A DNA stretch of 10,382 nt from Bacteriovoracaceae bacterium (GTDB lineage Bacteria; Bdellovibrionota; UBA1018), in assembly GCA_947446835.1 (NCBI GenBank), contig CANFHS010000071.1, forward strand, positions 1 through 10,382, read 5' to 3'. A model generated the notes under the pieces. It was not told the origin of the DNA. It did not search any database and worked only from the letters and a program-made list of their open reading frames with translations. The translations under genes were made by a program, and so were the position numbers. Below are positions 1 to 7,211 of the stretch, one piece after another (within the stretch, counting starts at the first letter, position 1; every line of letters starts with the position of its first letter).

Positions 1-847
<847 letters not shown>

Positions 848-1149
848 AAAGTTGCTCGGCGATCGGAACCAGTCCGAGGACCAGGATCCGCCGTAATTCC
901 AAGAAATCTTTTAAACCCCCGTCCGTCCCAAAACTCTCTTCAGCGAGAGAATCCTGAGCCTTCAGGAGAATTCAGAGTAATTTGAACCCCACAGATTCGC
1001 TTTGCGTTCTATTATTCGCGTTTGCTTCTAATATAATTAAAGGAATCGAGGTTCGTTTAGCTCTCGACAGACCTCATCACCGTCCGAAGACAATGATGGC
1101 TGCCCATCCGAGAACCGCCCGCTTTCTCGATCAAAAAATCCATCCCAAA

Positions 1150-1162
1150 TTGTCAAAGATCA
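1150..1162 (-). promoter_or_regulatory. boxA-like antitermination element
   Basis: The minus strand reads TGATCTTTGACAA, close to the rrn boxA core TGCTCTTTAACAA bound by NusB/NusE (S10) in E. coli, and to the CTTTGACA form seen in other bacterial rrn leaders. It lies about 300 bases before the 16S 5' end and just after the hairpin at 1163-1200. It contains TTGACA, so it could be taken for a -35 hexamer, but no fitting -10 lies 16-18 bases downstream. Confidence 0.65.
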
Positions 1163-1200
1163 GCTGACCTGCCGAACCGCTTCGCGATTTCGTTGTCAGC
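1163..1200 (-). promoter_or_regulatory. boxB-like hairpin of the rrn antitermination region
   Basis: Six-base perfect inverted arms (GCTGAC at 1195-1200 and GTCAGC at 1163-1168, read on the minus strand) enclose a second short pairing, CGAA/TTCG. The hairpin sits directly before the boxA-like element. Bacterial rrn leaders use the order boxB then boxA, as seen here. The function is inferred from order and position; boxB sequence itself is poorly conserved. Confidence 0.5.
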
Positions 1201-1211
1201 GCGGATCAGTG

Positions 1212-1260
1212 GGATAACCCGAAAAAAGCGGGACGCGCAACCCTCTTTTTAAAAAATCTT
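1212..1260 (-). promoter_or_regulatory. candidate rRNA promoter with UP-like element
   Basis: On the minus strand an A/T tract (AAGATTTTTTAAAAAGAG, about 1243-1260) lies immediately upstream of TTGCGC (1235-1240). A 17-base spacer follows, then TTATCC (1212-1217) and a discriminator that becomes GC-rich. The layout mirrors E. coli rrn P1 promoters: UP element, -35, spacer, -10. The hexamers are imperfect matches to the sigma-70 consensus, and the -10 is weak. The location fits well, just downstream of a strong terminator and upstream of the boxB/boxA pair. The start site would be near 1205. Confidence 0.5.
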
Positions 1261-1278
1261 TCGCACCATGTCGAAAAA

Positions 1279-1313
1279 CCCCCAAAACCCGCTCCTGGAG
1301 CGGGTTTTGGGGG
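1279..1313 (-). terminator. strong intrinsic terminator, probably bidirectional
   Basis: Arms of 17 bases (CCCCCAAAACCCGCTCC and its exact complement) flank a single central base, so the RNA forms a long hairpin with a very small loop. On the minus strand the stem is followed at once by TTTTT, a classic rho-independent terminator for the sigma-54 activator gene that ends at 1348. On the plus strand a run of seven T begins a few bases after the stem (1319-1325), so it may also stop transcription coming out of the rrn region. It insulates the rrn promoter from read-through. Confidence 0.93.
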
Positions 1314-1347
1314 ACGTATTTTTTTGCGGGATTCCGTGCGGCGGGTT

Positions 1348-2322
1348 TCAGGTTCGGAGCTCGTAGGTCCTGATTCGACGAATCAGGGTCGCTTTGCTCA
1401 TCCGGATCTCACGTGCGGTGTGGTTGATCCGCCCCCGAAACCGCTGCAGAGCCCACTTCAAGAACACCTTTTCGAATCGGGCCAGGGAGGCCTGGTAGTC
1501 CAAAGTCATTGGAATCTCAGCACGTTCCAGGATTCCGCCGGGCTGATCGGCGGCCGAGCGCGCTTCCCGCTGCTGCTCCAGGGCGTGGACGAACCAGTCT
1601 GGAAGGTGCTTCCAGGCTAAACGACCATCTCCGCAAGCCAGGACGGCATACTCGAGCACGTTCCCAAGCTCCCGGAGGTTCCCGGGCCAAAGGTAGTCCT
1701 CGAATCCGCGCGCCACCTCCTCGTCCAGCGCCAGGACTTGGCGACCGTGTTCGCGACACACCGACTCCAGGCAGTCGTGAACGATGGACCCGAAGTCCTC
1801 GGCTCGTTCGGCCAGGGACGGGACGCGGAAGCAGACCACGCGCAGGCGATGCAGCAGATCTTCGCGAAAAGAACCCTCTGCGACACGCTTCTGGAGGTTC
1901 TGATGAGTGGCAGCAATGATGCGCACGTCCAGCCGCAGTTCGCGCGTACTTCCCACAGGCGACACCGTACGGAACTGCAGGAATTCCAGGAGGCGGGCCT
2001 GGAGACGGAGCGGAAGTTCGGCAATCTCGTCCAGAAATACAGTGCCCCCCTGGGCCAACTCGAGCTTTCCGGTGCGTCGCTGGTCGGCTCCGGTGAAGGC
2101 TCCCCGTTCGTGCCCAAAGAGCTCGCTTTCCAGGGTGCCTTCATGAAGGGTGGCGAGGTTCACCGTCACGAACGGCTTTCCCTTCCGCGAACCTTCTTCA
2201 TGGATCCTTCTGGCGAGAGTGGTTTTTCCAGAGCCCGTGGGCCCCAGGATCAGGACATGCGCCTCGCTCCCGGTCGCAATCCGGATCTGGCGCTCGATCG
2301 CAGCGGAAATCAGGGTCTTCAT
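1348..2322 (-). CDS. sigma-54-dependent activator lacking a sensor domain (AAA+ plus Fis-type HTH)
   Basis: A 324-residue bacterial enhancer-binding protein that should remodel RNA polymerase-sigma-54 by ATP hydrolysis. The AAA+ domain starts almost at the N-terminus. Visible motifs are Walker A GPTGSGKT (27-34), the sigma-54 loop GAFTGA (74-79), Walker B GGTVFLDE (92-99), the arginine-finger segment FREDLLHRL (152-160) and sensor II WPGNLRELGN (212-221). A C-terminal Fis-like helix-turn-helix spans about 297-320. There is no receiver, GAF, PAS or CARF domain, so the architecture is PspF-like. Its Walker A (GPTGSGK rather than GETGTGK) and the following LARRI recall RtcR-type activators, though the RtcR CARF domain is missing. 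The chosen ATG has GGGAGG four bases upstream. A TTG at 2424 would add 34 residues (GP-, V- and F-rich, no recognisable domain) with a poorer ribosome site. The gene ends 35 bases before the terminator at 1279-1313. Its activity is presumably set by a partner protein or by expression level. Confidence 0.9.
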   Translation of the reverse strand: MKTLISAAIERQIRIATGSEAHVLILGPTGSGKTTLARRIHEEGSRKGKPFVTVNLATLHEGTLESELFGHERGAFTGADQRRTGKLELAQGGTVFLDEIAELPLRLQARLLEFLQFRTVSPVGSTRELRLDVRIIAATHQNLQKRVAEGSFREDLLHRLRVVCFRVPSLAERAEDFGSIVHDCLESVCREHGRQVLALDEEVARGFEDYLWPGNLRELGNVLEYAVLACGDGRLAWKHLPDWFVHALEQQREARSAADQPGGILERAEIPMTLDYQASLARFEKVFLKWALQRFRGRINHTAREIRMSKATLIRRIRTYELRT

Positions 2323-2511
2323 AGAACCTCCCGGAGGCCCGAAGAGCAAGGATCGCACCACCGGCTGGAAGGGAGACCCAAGGCCCAGCCCAACCCACCG
2401 AAAGTGGCCGATCCGAAACAGCAATCTTCTTGCTAATTGGTTTAAAAATAATAATTAACCCCGGAATCAAAACGAGAGCTGTCGTCCCTGCCCCACACCT
2501 CCTGAGGGGTC
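2323..2511. promoter_or_regulatory. divergent regulatory region between the two sigma-54 activators
   Basis: A 189-base divergent spacer with a markedly AT-rich core (about 2431-2460) in otherwise GC-rich DNA. The core contains an imperfect palindrome with GGTT/AACC ends (2439-2460). The core lies about 50 bases from the plus-strand start and about 110 from the minus-strand start, so promoters for both genes probably sit here. Several -10-like strings overlap, and I cannot choose one confidently. I looked for a GG-N10-GC sigma-54 promoter in either orientation and found none convincing, so sigma-70 transcription is more likely. Confidence 0.45.
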
Positions 2512-3954
2512 ATGACCACACTCGCGGCAAGAAAGGCCAAGTCCATGAAAGCGATGCCCCAGGTCCTGATCTGCGACGACGACCGGACTTTCCATCTGGC
2601 GGTGAAACACAGCCTGAAGGGGCGCTTTGACTGCAAATCGGCCTACGATACCGCTGAGGCGTTCGCGATCCTGGCCAAGCAAAAGATGGACGTCCTGATG
2701 CTGGACATCCAGATGAGGACGCCGACCGAAGGGCTGGACGCGTTGCCGAAGATCCGCGATTCGGAGCCGGATCTGGCCATCGTCATGACCAGCGGCCTGA
2801 CCGATTTTCCGACGGTGCGCGAGGCACTGCGCCGCGGCGCCAATGACTACATCCCCAAGGACTTCAACCCGGACGACCTGGACCACACGCTCGAGTCGCT
2901 CCTGGAGCGGAGAAAGATCTCCAAGCGCGCCGAGCAACGGAACTTCGAGGTCGCCGCGCGCGACCGATCCCTGCCGCTGATCGGCCAAAGCCCCGCGATC
3001 CAGGCCCTGCGCAAGACCATCGACAAGGTCCGCAACAGCCCTGCCAACGTGCTCATCACGGGAGAAACCGGGACCGGCAAGGAAGTGGTGGCCAGGCAGC
3101 TGCGTGGCCGCCTGGAGGACAACACCCTGGCCCCGTTCGTTGCGGTCGACTCGGCCACCATCCAGGGATCCACCGCGGAGAGCGCCCTTTTTGGCCACGA
3201 AAAAGGCGCTTTCACCGGCGCCGAACGGCAGACCAAGGGCGTGTTCGAGGAGGCCGACGGCGGCATCGTCTACTTCGACGAACTGGGCAACATGCCCTTG
3301 AACATCCAGGCCAAGCTGCTGCGCGCGATCCAGGAAAAGGAAGTGGTGAGGCTGGGCTCTTCAAAGCCGATCCAGCTCGACTTCCGCGTGGTCTGCGCGA
3401 CCAACCGCGACCTGGAGATCATGATCCGCGGCGGCGAATTCAAGGACGATCTCTACCAGCGCCTGAATGTGCTTCCGATCCACCTTCCGCCCCTCCGCGA
3501 GCGCCGCGAGGACATCCCGCTCCTGCTGAACCACTTTGCCGAGCGCCAGTCGCACGGGCCCGATGACCGGCTCGAATTTTCGGAAGCCGCGATCGAGGTG
3601 CTGAGCCACCACACCTGGGCCGGGAACATCCGCGAGCTCCAGAACCTGGTGGCTTACCTGGCCACCATGGCCGACAGCACGCTGATCGAGCCCGAGGACC
3701 TGCCTCCCAAGATCCGCGACAACGCACGCCCCAGGTCCGGGGCCGCTTCAGCCGCAGCCTCCGGGAACCCGGAATCCGGTGACTTCTACACGCAGGTGGG
3801 CCGCTTCGAGGGCGAGCTGCTGACCCGCGAGTACGCCGCGGTTTCAGGCAACGTGAGCAAGCTGGCGGTGCGTCTCGGAATGGACCGTTCGCACCTCTAC
3901 TCGAAGCTCAGGGAACACGGCATTCACGCCGCCAAGGATCAGAAGAACCGGTAA
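2512..3954 (+). CDS. NtrC-family sigma-54-dependent response regulator
   Basis: A 480-residue regulator with the full NtrC layout. The receiver domain covers about 16-130, with acidic pocket D22-D24, phospho-acceptor D65 in VLMLDIQM, T93/S94 and conserved K116. The AAA+ domain covers about 154-385, with Walker A GETGTGKE (184-191), GAFTGA (232-237), Walker B GGIVYFDE (250-257), KDDLYQRLN (311-319) and WAGNIREL (369-376). An Ala/Ser/Pro-rich linker (about 403-422) leads to a Fis-type HTH (about 445-470, LAVRLGMDRSHLYSKL). Phosphorylation by a histidine kinase should control oligomerisation and activation of sigma-54 promoters, but no kinase gene is in the window, so it is an orphan here. The first ATG is preceded by TGAGGGG; starts at 2545 or 2554 would still keep the receiver domain. 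It diverges from the minus-strand activator, and its last 16 bases overlap the end of the exported-protein gene. Confidence 0.95.
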   Translation: MTTLAARKAKSMKAMPQVLICDDDRTFHLAVKHSLKGRFDCKSAYDTAEAFAILAKQKMDVLMLDIQMRTPTEGLDALPKIRDSEPDLAIVMTSGLTDFPTVREALRRGANDYIPKDFNPDDLDHTLESLLERRKISKRAEQRNFEVAARDRSLPLIGQSPAIQALRKTIDKVRNSPANVLITGETGTGKEVVARQLRGRLEDNTLAPFVAVDSATIQGSTAESALFGHEKGAFTGAERQTKGVFEEADGGIVYFDELGNMPLNIQAKLLRAIQEKEVVRLGSSKPIQLDFRVVCATNRDLEIMIRGGEFKDDLYQRLNVLPIHLPPLRERREDIPLLLNHFAERQSHGPDDRLEFSEAAIEVLSHHTWAGNIRELQNLVAYLATMADSTLIEPEDLPPKIRDNARPRSGAASAAASGNPESGDFYTQVGRFEGELLTREYAAVSGNVSKLAVRLGMDRSHLYSKLREHGIHAAKDQKNR

Positions 3955-5327
3955 AGCGGCATCCCGAACGACAGGCCGATGTTGCGGGAAAAGGCGATGT
4001 CATCGCCGACCGTTTCCTGCCACTGGATGTAGTTGAACTCCCCGAAAAAGCTCGGGCTGCCCCATCGCACCCAGGCGTTGTAGTAGCTCCTGCCCGAGAT
4101 GAAGGGGTAGACGAACGCGCCCACCGAAGCATTCATGCGGGGCTTGAGGAAGTCCCGGTAAACCAGCTCGAAGCCCTGCGGAAGTCCGAACTTGAAGGTG
4201 GAAGCGCCGTTGGAGAGGAACCACAAGGCGTGCGCGCCCAGCATGAGGCTGAATGAGATGCGCCGGTCCAGCACCCGGAAGGATTCGTTGTGCAGGTAAA
4301 GGCCGATGTCCATGTTGAACGGACCCCTCAGCGGCGCCAGGCCGAAGGACACCATCCGGGACTGTTCGGTGAGGAAGTAGCTGCCGTAGAGGGTACCTAC
4401 CGGGGCAGGGCCCGCAAAGTGGGTCCCTGGGGCATCGTAGGACGACCCGTAGGGGCCCAGACCGAACCCGATACTGGCGAGGTGCAATGGGCTGGGAATC
4501 GAGTAACGGAAGCGGTCGGTGGACACCTCGTCGGCAAGCTGGAACTCGCCGGGTTCGGGCGAAAGCCGGAGGGCCCAGGTGGATGCCCCGACCCCGGGAA
4601 GCTCAAGATCGCCCCGTTTCAGATGACCGGATTCGTTGGAGCGGAAAACCAGCACTTCGAGGAGTGAGGAGCGGCCCGCGTCCCCTTCCACATGCTGGAA
4701 GCGGCATCCGAACAGGGTCCAGCCCGCCGTCTTGCCGGCTCCCGGCCCTTTCTGGGCTGAAATCCGCTCCAGCTGGTACGGAGAACAGGACGGGTCGAAC
4801 AGGGCCAGATTCGCCCGCTCAGGCTGCGAGGGTTCGAAGCGGGTCTGAAGAACAACTTCCTGTTTCTGGCCGCCCCGGGCGAAGACCAGCTTGAACGCGC
4901 CCGCCTTGCCTGGAAAAGGCGCAAAGAGGATCGTGGCCGCCCGGGAGGCACCCTTCAATTCAAAGCCCTGGGCGAAACCGCCCTGTTCCGCAAGCCCTTG
5001 GAGGTCCTCAGTCCCGGTGTTCCGGACGCGGAAGCGCGCCCGGGGCAAGGTCAGGACTTCGGCGACCCGGACCCATTGCAGGCTCTCCGGGACCATCTCG
5101 ACCTGCGCTCCAGGGGGCAGGCTGCCCGAGACCACCTGGAGGTGGAAGTCGGCGGCTTCCAGATCGGCCGGCGCGAAGGCGGTGGGCACCGTATCGCGGA
5201 GCAGGTCACGGATGGGAAAGTCGGCCCCTCCCGTGGATTCGGCTGCCCGGGCGCTGCCTGCCCCCACCAGGAGTCCAACGAAGACGAAAAGGGCACGCCC
5301 GAGAACCAGTGCAGGATTTGGCCGCAT
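3939..5327 (-). CDS. exported hypothetical protein, probable outer-membrane beta-barrel at the C-terminus
   Basis: A 462-residue protein I do not recognise. Residues 1-29 form a signal peptide: an Arg-containing N-terminus, the hydrophobic stretch ALFVFVGLLVGAG, then SARA-A as a plausible cleavage site. Residues about 35-280 look like soluble beta-rich domains, with two cysteines (C181, C208) that could form a disulfide. From about 285 to 462 alternating aromatic/small residues and Gly-rich turns (GFGLGPYGSSY, IGLYLHNESF, FSLMLGAHALWF) resemble amphipathic barrel strands. The chain ends in YRFF; a terminal Phe is the usual BAM-recognition signature. The ATG is fixed by an in-frame TGA two codons upstream and by the signal peptide. 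AAGG abuts the ATG with no spacing, so translation may be weak or SD-independent. It is a single-gene unit, diverging from the cysteine-rich gene. A porin, adhesin or envelope-assembly role cannot be chosen from sequence alone. Confidence 0.85.
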   Translation of the reverse strand: MRPNPALVLGRALFVFVGLLVGAGSARAAESTGGADFPIRDLLRDTVPTAFAPADLEAADFHLQVVSGSLPPGAQVEMVPESLQWVRVAEVLTLPRARFRVRNTGTEDLQGLAEQGGFAQGFELKGASRAATILFAPFPGKAGAFKLVFARGGQKQEVVLQTRFEPSQPERANLALFDPSCSPYQLERISAQKGPGAGKTAGWTLFGCRFQHVEGDAGRSSLLEVLVFRSNESGHLKRGDLELPGVGASTWALRLSPEPGEFQLADEVSTDRFRYSIPSPLHLASIGFGLGPYGSSYDAPGTHFAGPAPVGTLYGSYFLTEQSRMVSFGLAPLRGPFNMDIGLYLHNESFRVLDRRISFSLMLGAHALWFLSNGASTFKFGLPQGFELVYRDFLKPRMNASVGAFVYPFISGRSYYNAWVRWGSPSFFGEFNYIQWQETVGDDIAFSRNIGLSFGMPLYRFF

Positions 5328-5355
5328 CCTTCAATTTTTGCGGAAAACAGGCCGT

Positions 5356-5376
5356 CTGCCCAGCCTTTTCGGGCAG
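5356..5376. repeat. inverted repeat in the divergent spacer (possible operator)
   Basis: CTGCCC and GGGCAG arms (6 bp, 9-base loop) occupy the middle of the 74-base spacer between the exported-protein gene and the cysteine-rich gene. There is no T-tract, so it is not a terminator. A regulator acting here could affect both genes; this is positional inference only, and a 6-bp repeat can arise by chance in GC-rich DNA. Confidence 0.3.
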
Positions 5377-5388
5377 GACCGGACATGT

Positions 5389-5394
5389 TAGGGT
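5389..5394 (+). promoter_or_regulatory. possible -10 element immediately upstream of the cysteine-rich gene
   Basis: TAGGGT fits the TANNNT pattern and ends seven bases before the ATG at 5402, so a transcript started from it would begin at or next to the start codon. The upstream -35 (TTTTCG, 17 bases away) is poor. The same bases also contain AGGG, which could instead act as a ribosome-binding site with 8-base spacing. The two readings exclude each other. Confidence 0.3.
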
Positions 5395-5401
5395 AGCGCC
5401 G

Positions 5402-5767
5402 ATGTTCCAGGGTTTGACCCCCGAAAATTTCAGCCAGGGATTCCTGCTCGACGAGGAGCTGCTGGGCGGCGTGTCCGAGCTCAAGGAGCCGGATGCGGGC
5501 GCGGAGCCATACCTGGCTTTCGTGCTGAGGCACACGACCGGGGAGTATCTGGGGCAGCAGCGCTTTGCTTCGCTGACCGAAGCGCTGGAGGTGCTGAATC
5601 GCGTGCAACGGCCCTGGCGCTTCGAGCGCACGAAAGCCTGTGGTGGAGTGGGACCGTGCAACGGCGGGAAATGCGCTGCCGGCGGCTGCGGCTCGAAACC
5701 CGGCCAAGACGCGGCAAGCGCCACCCCGGCCTGCGACACGAACGCCTGCGCCCCGGCTCAGGCCTGA
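5402..5767 (+). CDS. small cytoplasmic protein with a cysteine-rich tail
   Basis: A 121-residue protein not recognised as a known family. Residues 1-76 look like a small globular domain (two probable helices, SQGFLLDEELLGG and SLTEALEVLNRV, with a beta-like YLAFVLRH between). Residues 77-121 hold six cysteines (80, 86, 91, 96, 111, 116; spacing C-x5-C-x4-C-x4-C-x14-C-x4-C) among Gly, Ala and Pro. There is no signal peptide or membrane segment, so the tail is more likely to bind metal or be redox-active in the cytoplasm than to be a disulfide-stabilised secreted domain. Codon third positions are GC-rich like its neighbours, and it fills the only gap between two confident genes, which supports a real gene. 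The frame is open upstream to 5309, but the ATG at 5402 best fits the AGGG/-10 signals. Its end overlaps the ymdB-like gene by 10 bases, tail to tail. Confidence 0.75.
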   Translation: MFQGLTPENFSQGFLLDEELLGGVSELKEPDAGAEPYLAFVLRHTTGEYLGQQRFASLTEALEVLNRVQRPWRFERTKACGGVGPCNGGKCAAGGCGSKPGQDAASATPACDTNACAPAQA

Positions 5768-6567
5768 ATGACGGATTCGCGCAGGCGCAAGATGCCCGTG
5801 GCTTTGCCGGTGCGATCGTCCAGCTCGATGATCACGGCTCCGTAGCCTCCCGGACCTTCGGCCGGTTCGTAGCGCAGCGGGCGCTTGGTCAGGAACTTCT
5901 GGATGGAGATTTCCTTCTTCACCCCGATGACCGAGTCGAAGCAGCCGGACATCCCGACATCCGTGATGGCTGCGGTGCCACCGGCCAGGATGCGCTCGTC
6001 GGCCGTCTGGACGTGGGCGTGGCTCCCCACCACCGCTCCCACCTTGCCGTCCATGAAATGGGCAAAGGCCTGCTTTTCGGAGGTCGCCTCGCCATGGAAA
6101 TCGATCAGGATGTGGTCGATGCCCAGGTCCTGGAAGCGCTCCACCTCGCGCTCCGCCGTCCGGAACGGGCAGTCGAGCGCATCCATGAAGACCCTGCCCA
6201 TGACCTGGATGACCCCGAGCCTGGACCCTGGCTTCTTGCGGGACTCGACCACGGTGCTGCCTCGTCCCGGGCAACGGGCAGAAGGGTGATCCGGGTAATT
6301 GAGCGGACGGATGAGCCGGGTGGAGCTGCCCATGTAGGGAATGATCTGCTTCTGGTCCCAGGCGTGATTCCCGGTGGTGATGACGTCCACCCCGAGGTCG
6401 AGGAATTCCTCGGCCATCTCGGGCAGGATCCCGTTGCCGTGCGACATGTTTTCGCCATTCACGACGATGAAGTCGATGGCGTGGGACACGGTGATCTTGC
6501 GGATGGCCGCCTTGACGGCCTCGCGCCCGGGGCGACCAAATACATCGCCAAAATAGAGGATTTTCAT
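5758..6567 (-). CDS. ymdB: YmdB-family metallophosphoesterase (2',3'-cyclic nucleotide phosphodiesterase)
   Basis: A 269-residue member of the YmdB/DR1281 metallophosphoesterase family, close to the family's usual length. Binuclear-metal motifs are present: MKILYFGDVFGRPG (D8), VVNGEN (35-40), TGNHAWD (65-71), IDFHGEATSEK (155-165) and VGSHAHVQTADERIL (180-194), followed by the family-typical ITDVGMSG and DSVIGV. Bacillus YmdB hydrolyses 2',3'-cyclic nucleotides and affects the motility/biofilm switch; the substrate in this organism is not known. The protein should be cytoplasmic. Its ATG shares one base with the TGA of the upstream cyclo-ligase gene (TGATG), which implies translational coupling and fixes the start at 6567 even though the frame is open to 6681. 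It is the last gene of the zapA operon. Confidence 0.93.
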   Translation of the reverse strand: MKILYFGDVFGRPGREAVKAAIRKITVSHAIDFIVVNGENMSHGNGILPEMAEEFLDLGVDVITTGNHAWDQKQIIPYMGSSTRLIRPLNYPDHPSARCPGRGSTVVESRKKPGSRLGVIQVMGRVFMDALDCPFRTAEREVERFQDLGIDHILIDFHGEATSEKQAFAHFMDGKVGAVVGSHAHVQTADERILAGGTAAITDVGMSGCFDSVIGVKKEISIQKFLTKRPLRYEPAEGPGGYGAVIIELDDRTGKATGILRLRESVIQA

Positions 6568-7211
6568 CAGTTCCGTCGTCTTTCCAGTCGGAGGAGCGGG
6601 TCCGAGGGATCCTGGAGGGTTTCCAGGACCAGCCAGTCGATGCGTTGATCCCAGGACTGGGCCGGAAATTCGCCGACCCAAAGTTCATCCCAGGCCACCG
6701 AGACCCGCACGGCCTGGGGAGCCCTTACCAAGTAGCGGTCGAAGTAGCCAGCGCCACGGCCGATGCGGTTGCCCTCAGGCCCGAAGGCGACCCCGGGAAC
6801 CAGGATCCAGTCCAGGGCGGCGGGCTCGGCCCGTGGGCACGAGGCCGCAGGCTCCTGGATTCCGTGGGCGCCCGCGGGCCAGGAGGCGGCAGCCCCGGGA
6901 TCCGGGACCCAGGCAAAATCCATGATGCCCGAGCCGGGCTCGGTGGCCCTGGGATAGGCCAAGCGGGCGCCCCGTGCGAGCAACTCGGACTGAAGCGCGA
7001 CGGCGGGGTCGAACTCCCCCGCCAACGCGCGATAGAGACCGACTCCGGTGCCAGGCCCAAGCAGGCGCGGCAGCTGCTGCTCGGCCTGGGCCAGGAACCG
7101 CCGCGTGAGGGCGAGGCTCCGTGTGGGCGCCGTCCCCGAGGCGGCCACGGCCTTGAGGTTCGCAAGCCCCTGCTTCCTGAGCTCGGACTGGCGAACCGAA
7201 ACCGGGTTCAA
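6567..7211 (-). CDS. fthC: 5-formyltetrahydrofolate cyclo-ligase
   Basis: A 214-residue enzyme of the 5-FTHF cyclo-ligase family (YgfA/FthC), which converts 5-formyl-THF and ATP to 5,10-methenyl-THF and so salvages an inhibitory folate in one-carbon metabolism. The N-terminal RQSELRKQGLANLK fits the family's first helix. HGIQEP (116-121) and the signature VPGVAFGPEGNRIGRGAGYF (138-157) carry the nucleotide/folate-binding region. WDQRIDWLVLE (187-197) fits the family's final conserved block. It is slightly longer than the common 180-200 residues, mainly through an Ala/Pro-rich middle and a basic C-terminal tail. The start is a TTG overlapping zapA's TGA stop (TTGA), with CAGGG just upstream. 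No ATG lies nearby in frame, so TTG is the best choice. It sits between zapA and ymdB with overlaps on both sides. Confidence 0.93.
   Translation of the reverse strand: MNPVSVRQSELRKQGLANLKAVAASGTAPTRSLALTRRFLAQAEQQLPRLLGPGTGVGLYRALAGEFDPAVALQSELLARGARLAYPRATEPGSGIMDFAWVPDPGAAASWPAGAHGIQEPAASCPRAEPAALDWILVPGVAFGPEGNRIGRGAGYFDRYLVRAPQAVRVSVAWDELWVGEFPAQSWDQRIDWLVLETLQDPSDPLLRLERRRN

Larger units (their letters stand above)
848..1205 (-). other. rrn leader (transcribed spacer upstream of 16S)
   Basis: About 360 bases lie between the predicted transcription start and the 16S 5' end. I see no credible protein gene here; the short plus-strand frame at 982-1167 has no ribosome site and opposes rRNA transcription. 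From its upstream end the leader holds a boxB-like hairpin (1163-1200), a boxA-like site (1150-1162), an AT-rich patch around 1028-1042 (TTTAATTATATTAG on the minus strand) and two small adjacent hairpins: arms CCTGA/TCAGG at 953-966 and CTCTC/GAGAG at 934-949. The RNase III processing stem normally formed with sequence 3' of 16S cannot be tested, because that flank is outside the window. Confidence 0.7.

Noticed and set aside
1151..1156. TTGACA on the minus strand as a -35 hexamer for 16S
   Set aside because: No reasonable -10 lies 16-18 bases downstream. The surrounding TGATCTTTGACAA and the hairpin before it fit a boxA element better.
2323..2424. N-terminal extension of the sensorless activator from TTG at 2424
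   Set aside because: The extra 34 residues lack any domain and the TTG lacks a good ribosome site, whereas the ATG at 2322 has GGGAGG close upstream.
2467..3198. 243-codon minus-strand frame opposite the response regulator
   Set aside because: Antisense shadow of the receiver and AAA+ coding sequence; no motif and no ribosome site.
5656..6648. 330-codon plus-strand frame opposite ymdB
   Set aside because: It is the antisense shadow of a confidently identified YmdB-family gene, with His/Asp/Gly-rich nonsense composition.
5051..6688. 545-codon open frame on the minus strand
   Set aside because: It lies mainly over the cysteine-rich gene and the ymdB-family gene in another frame, with low-complexity Arg/Gly/Pro/His composition typical of GC-rich shadow frames and no recognisable motif.
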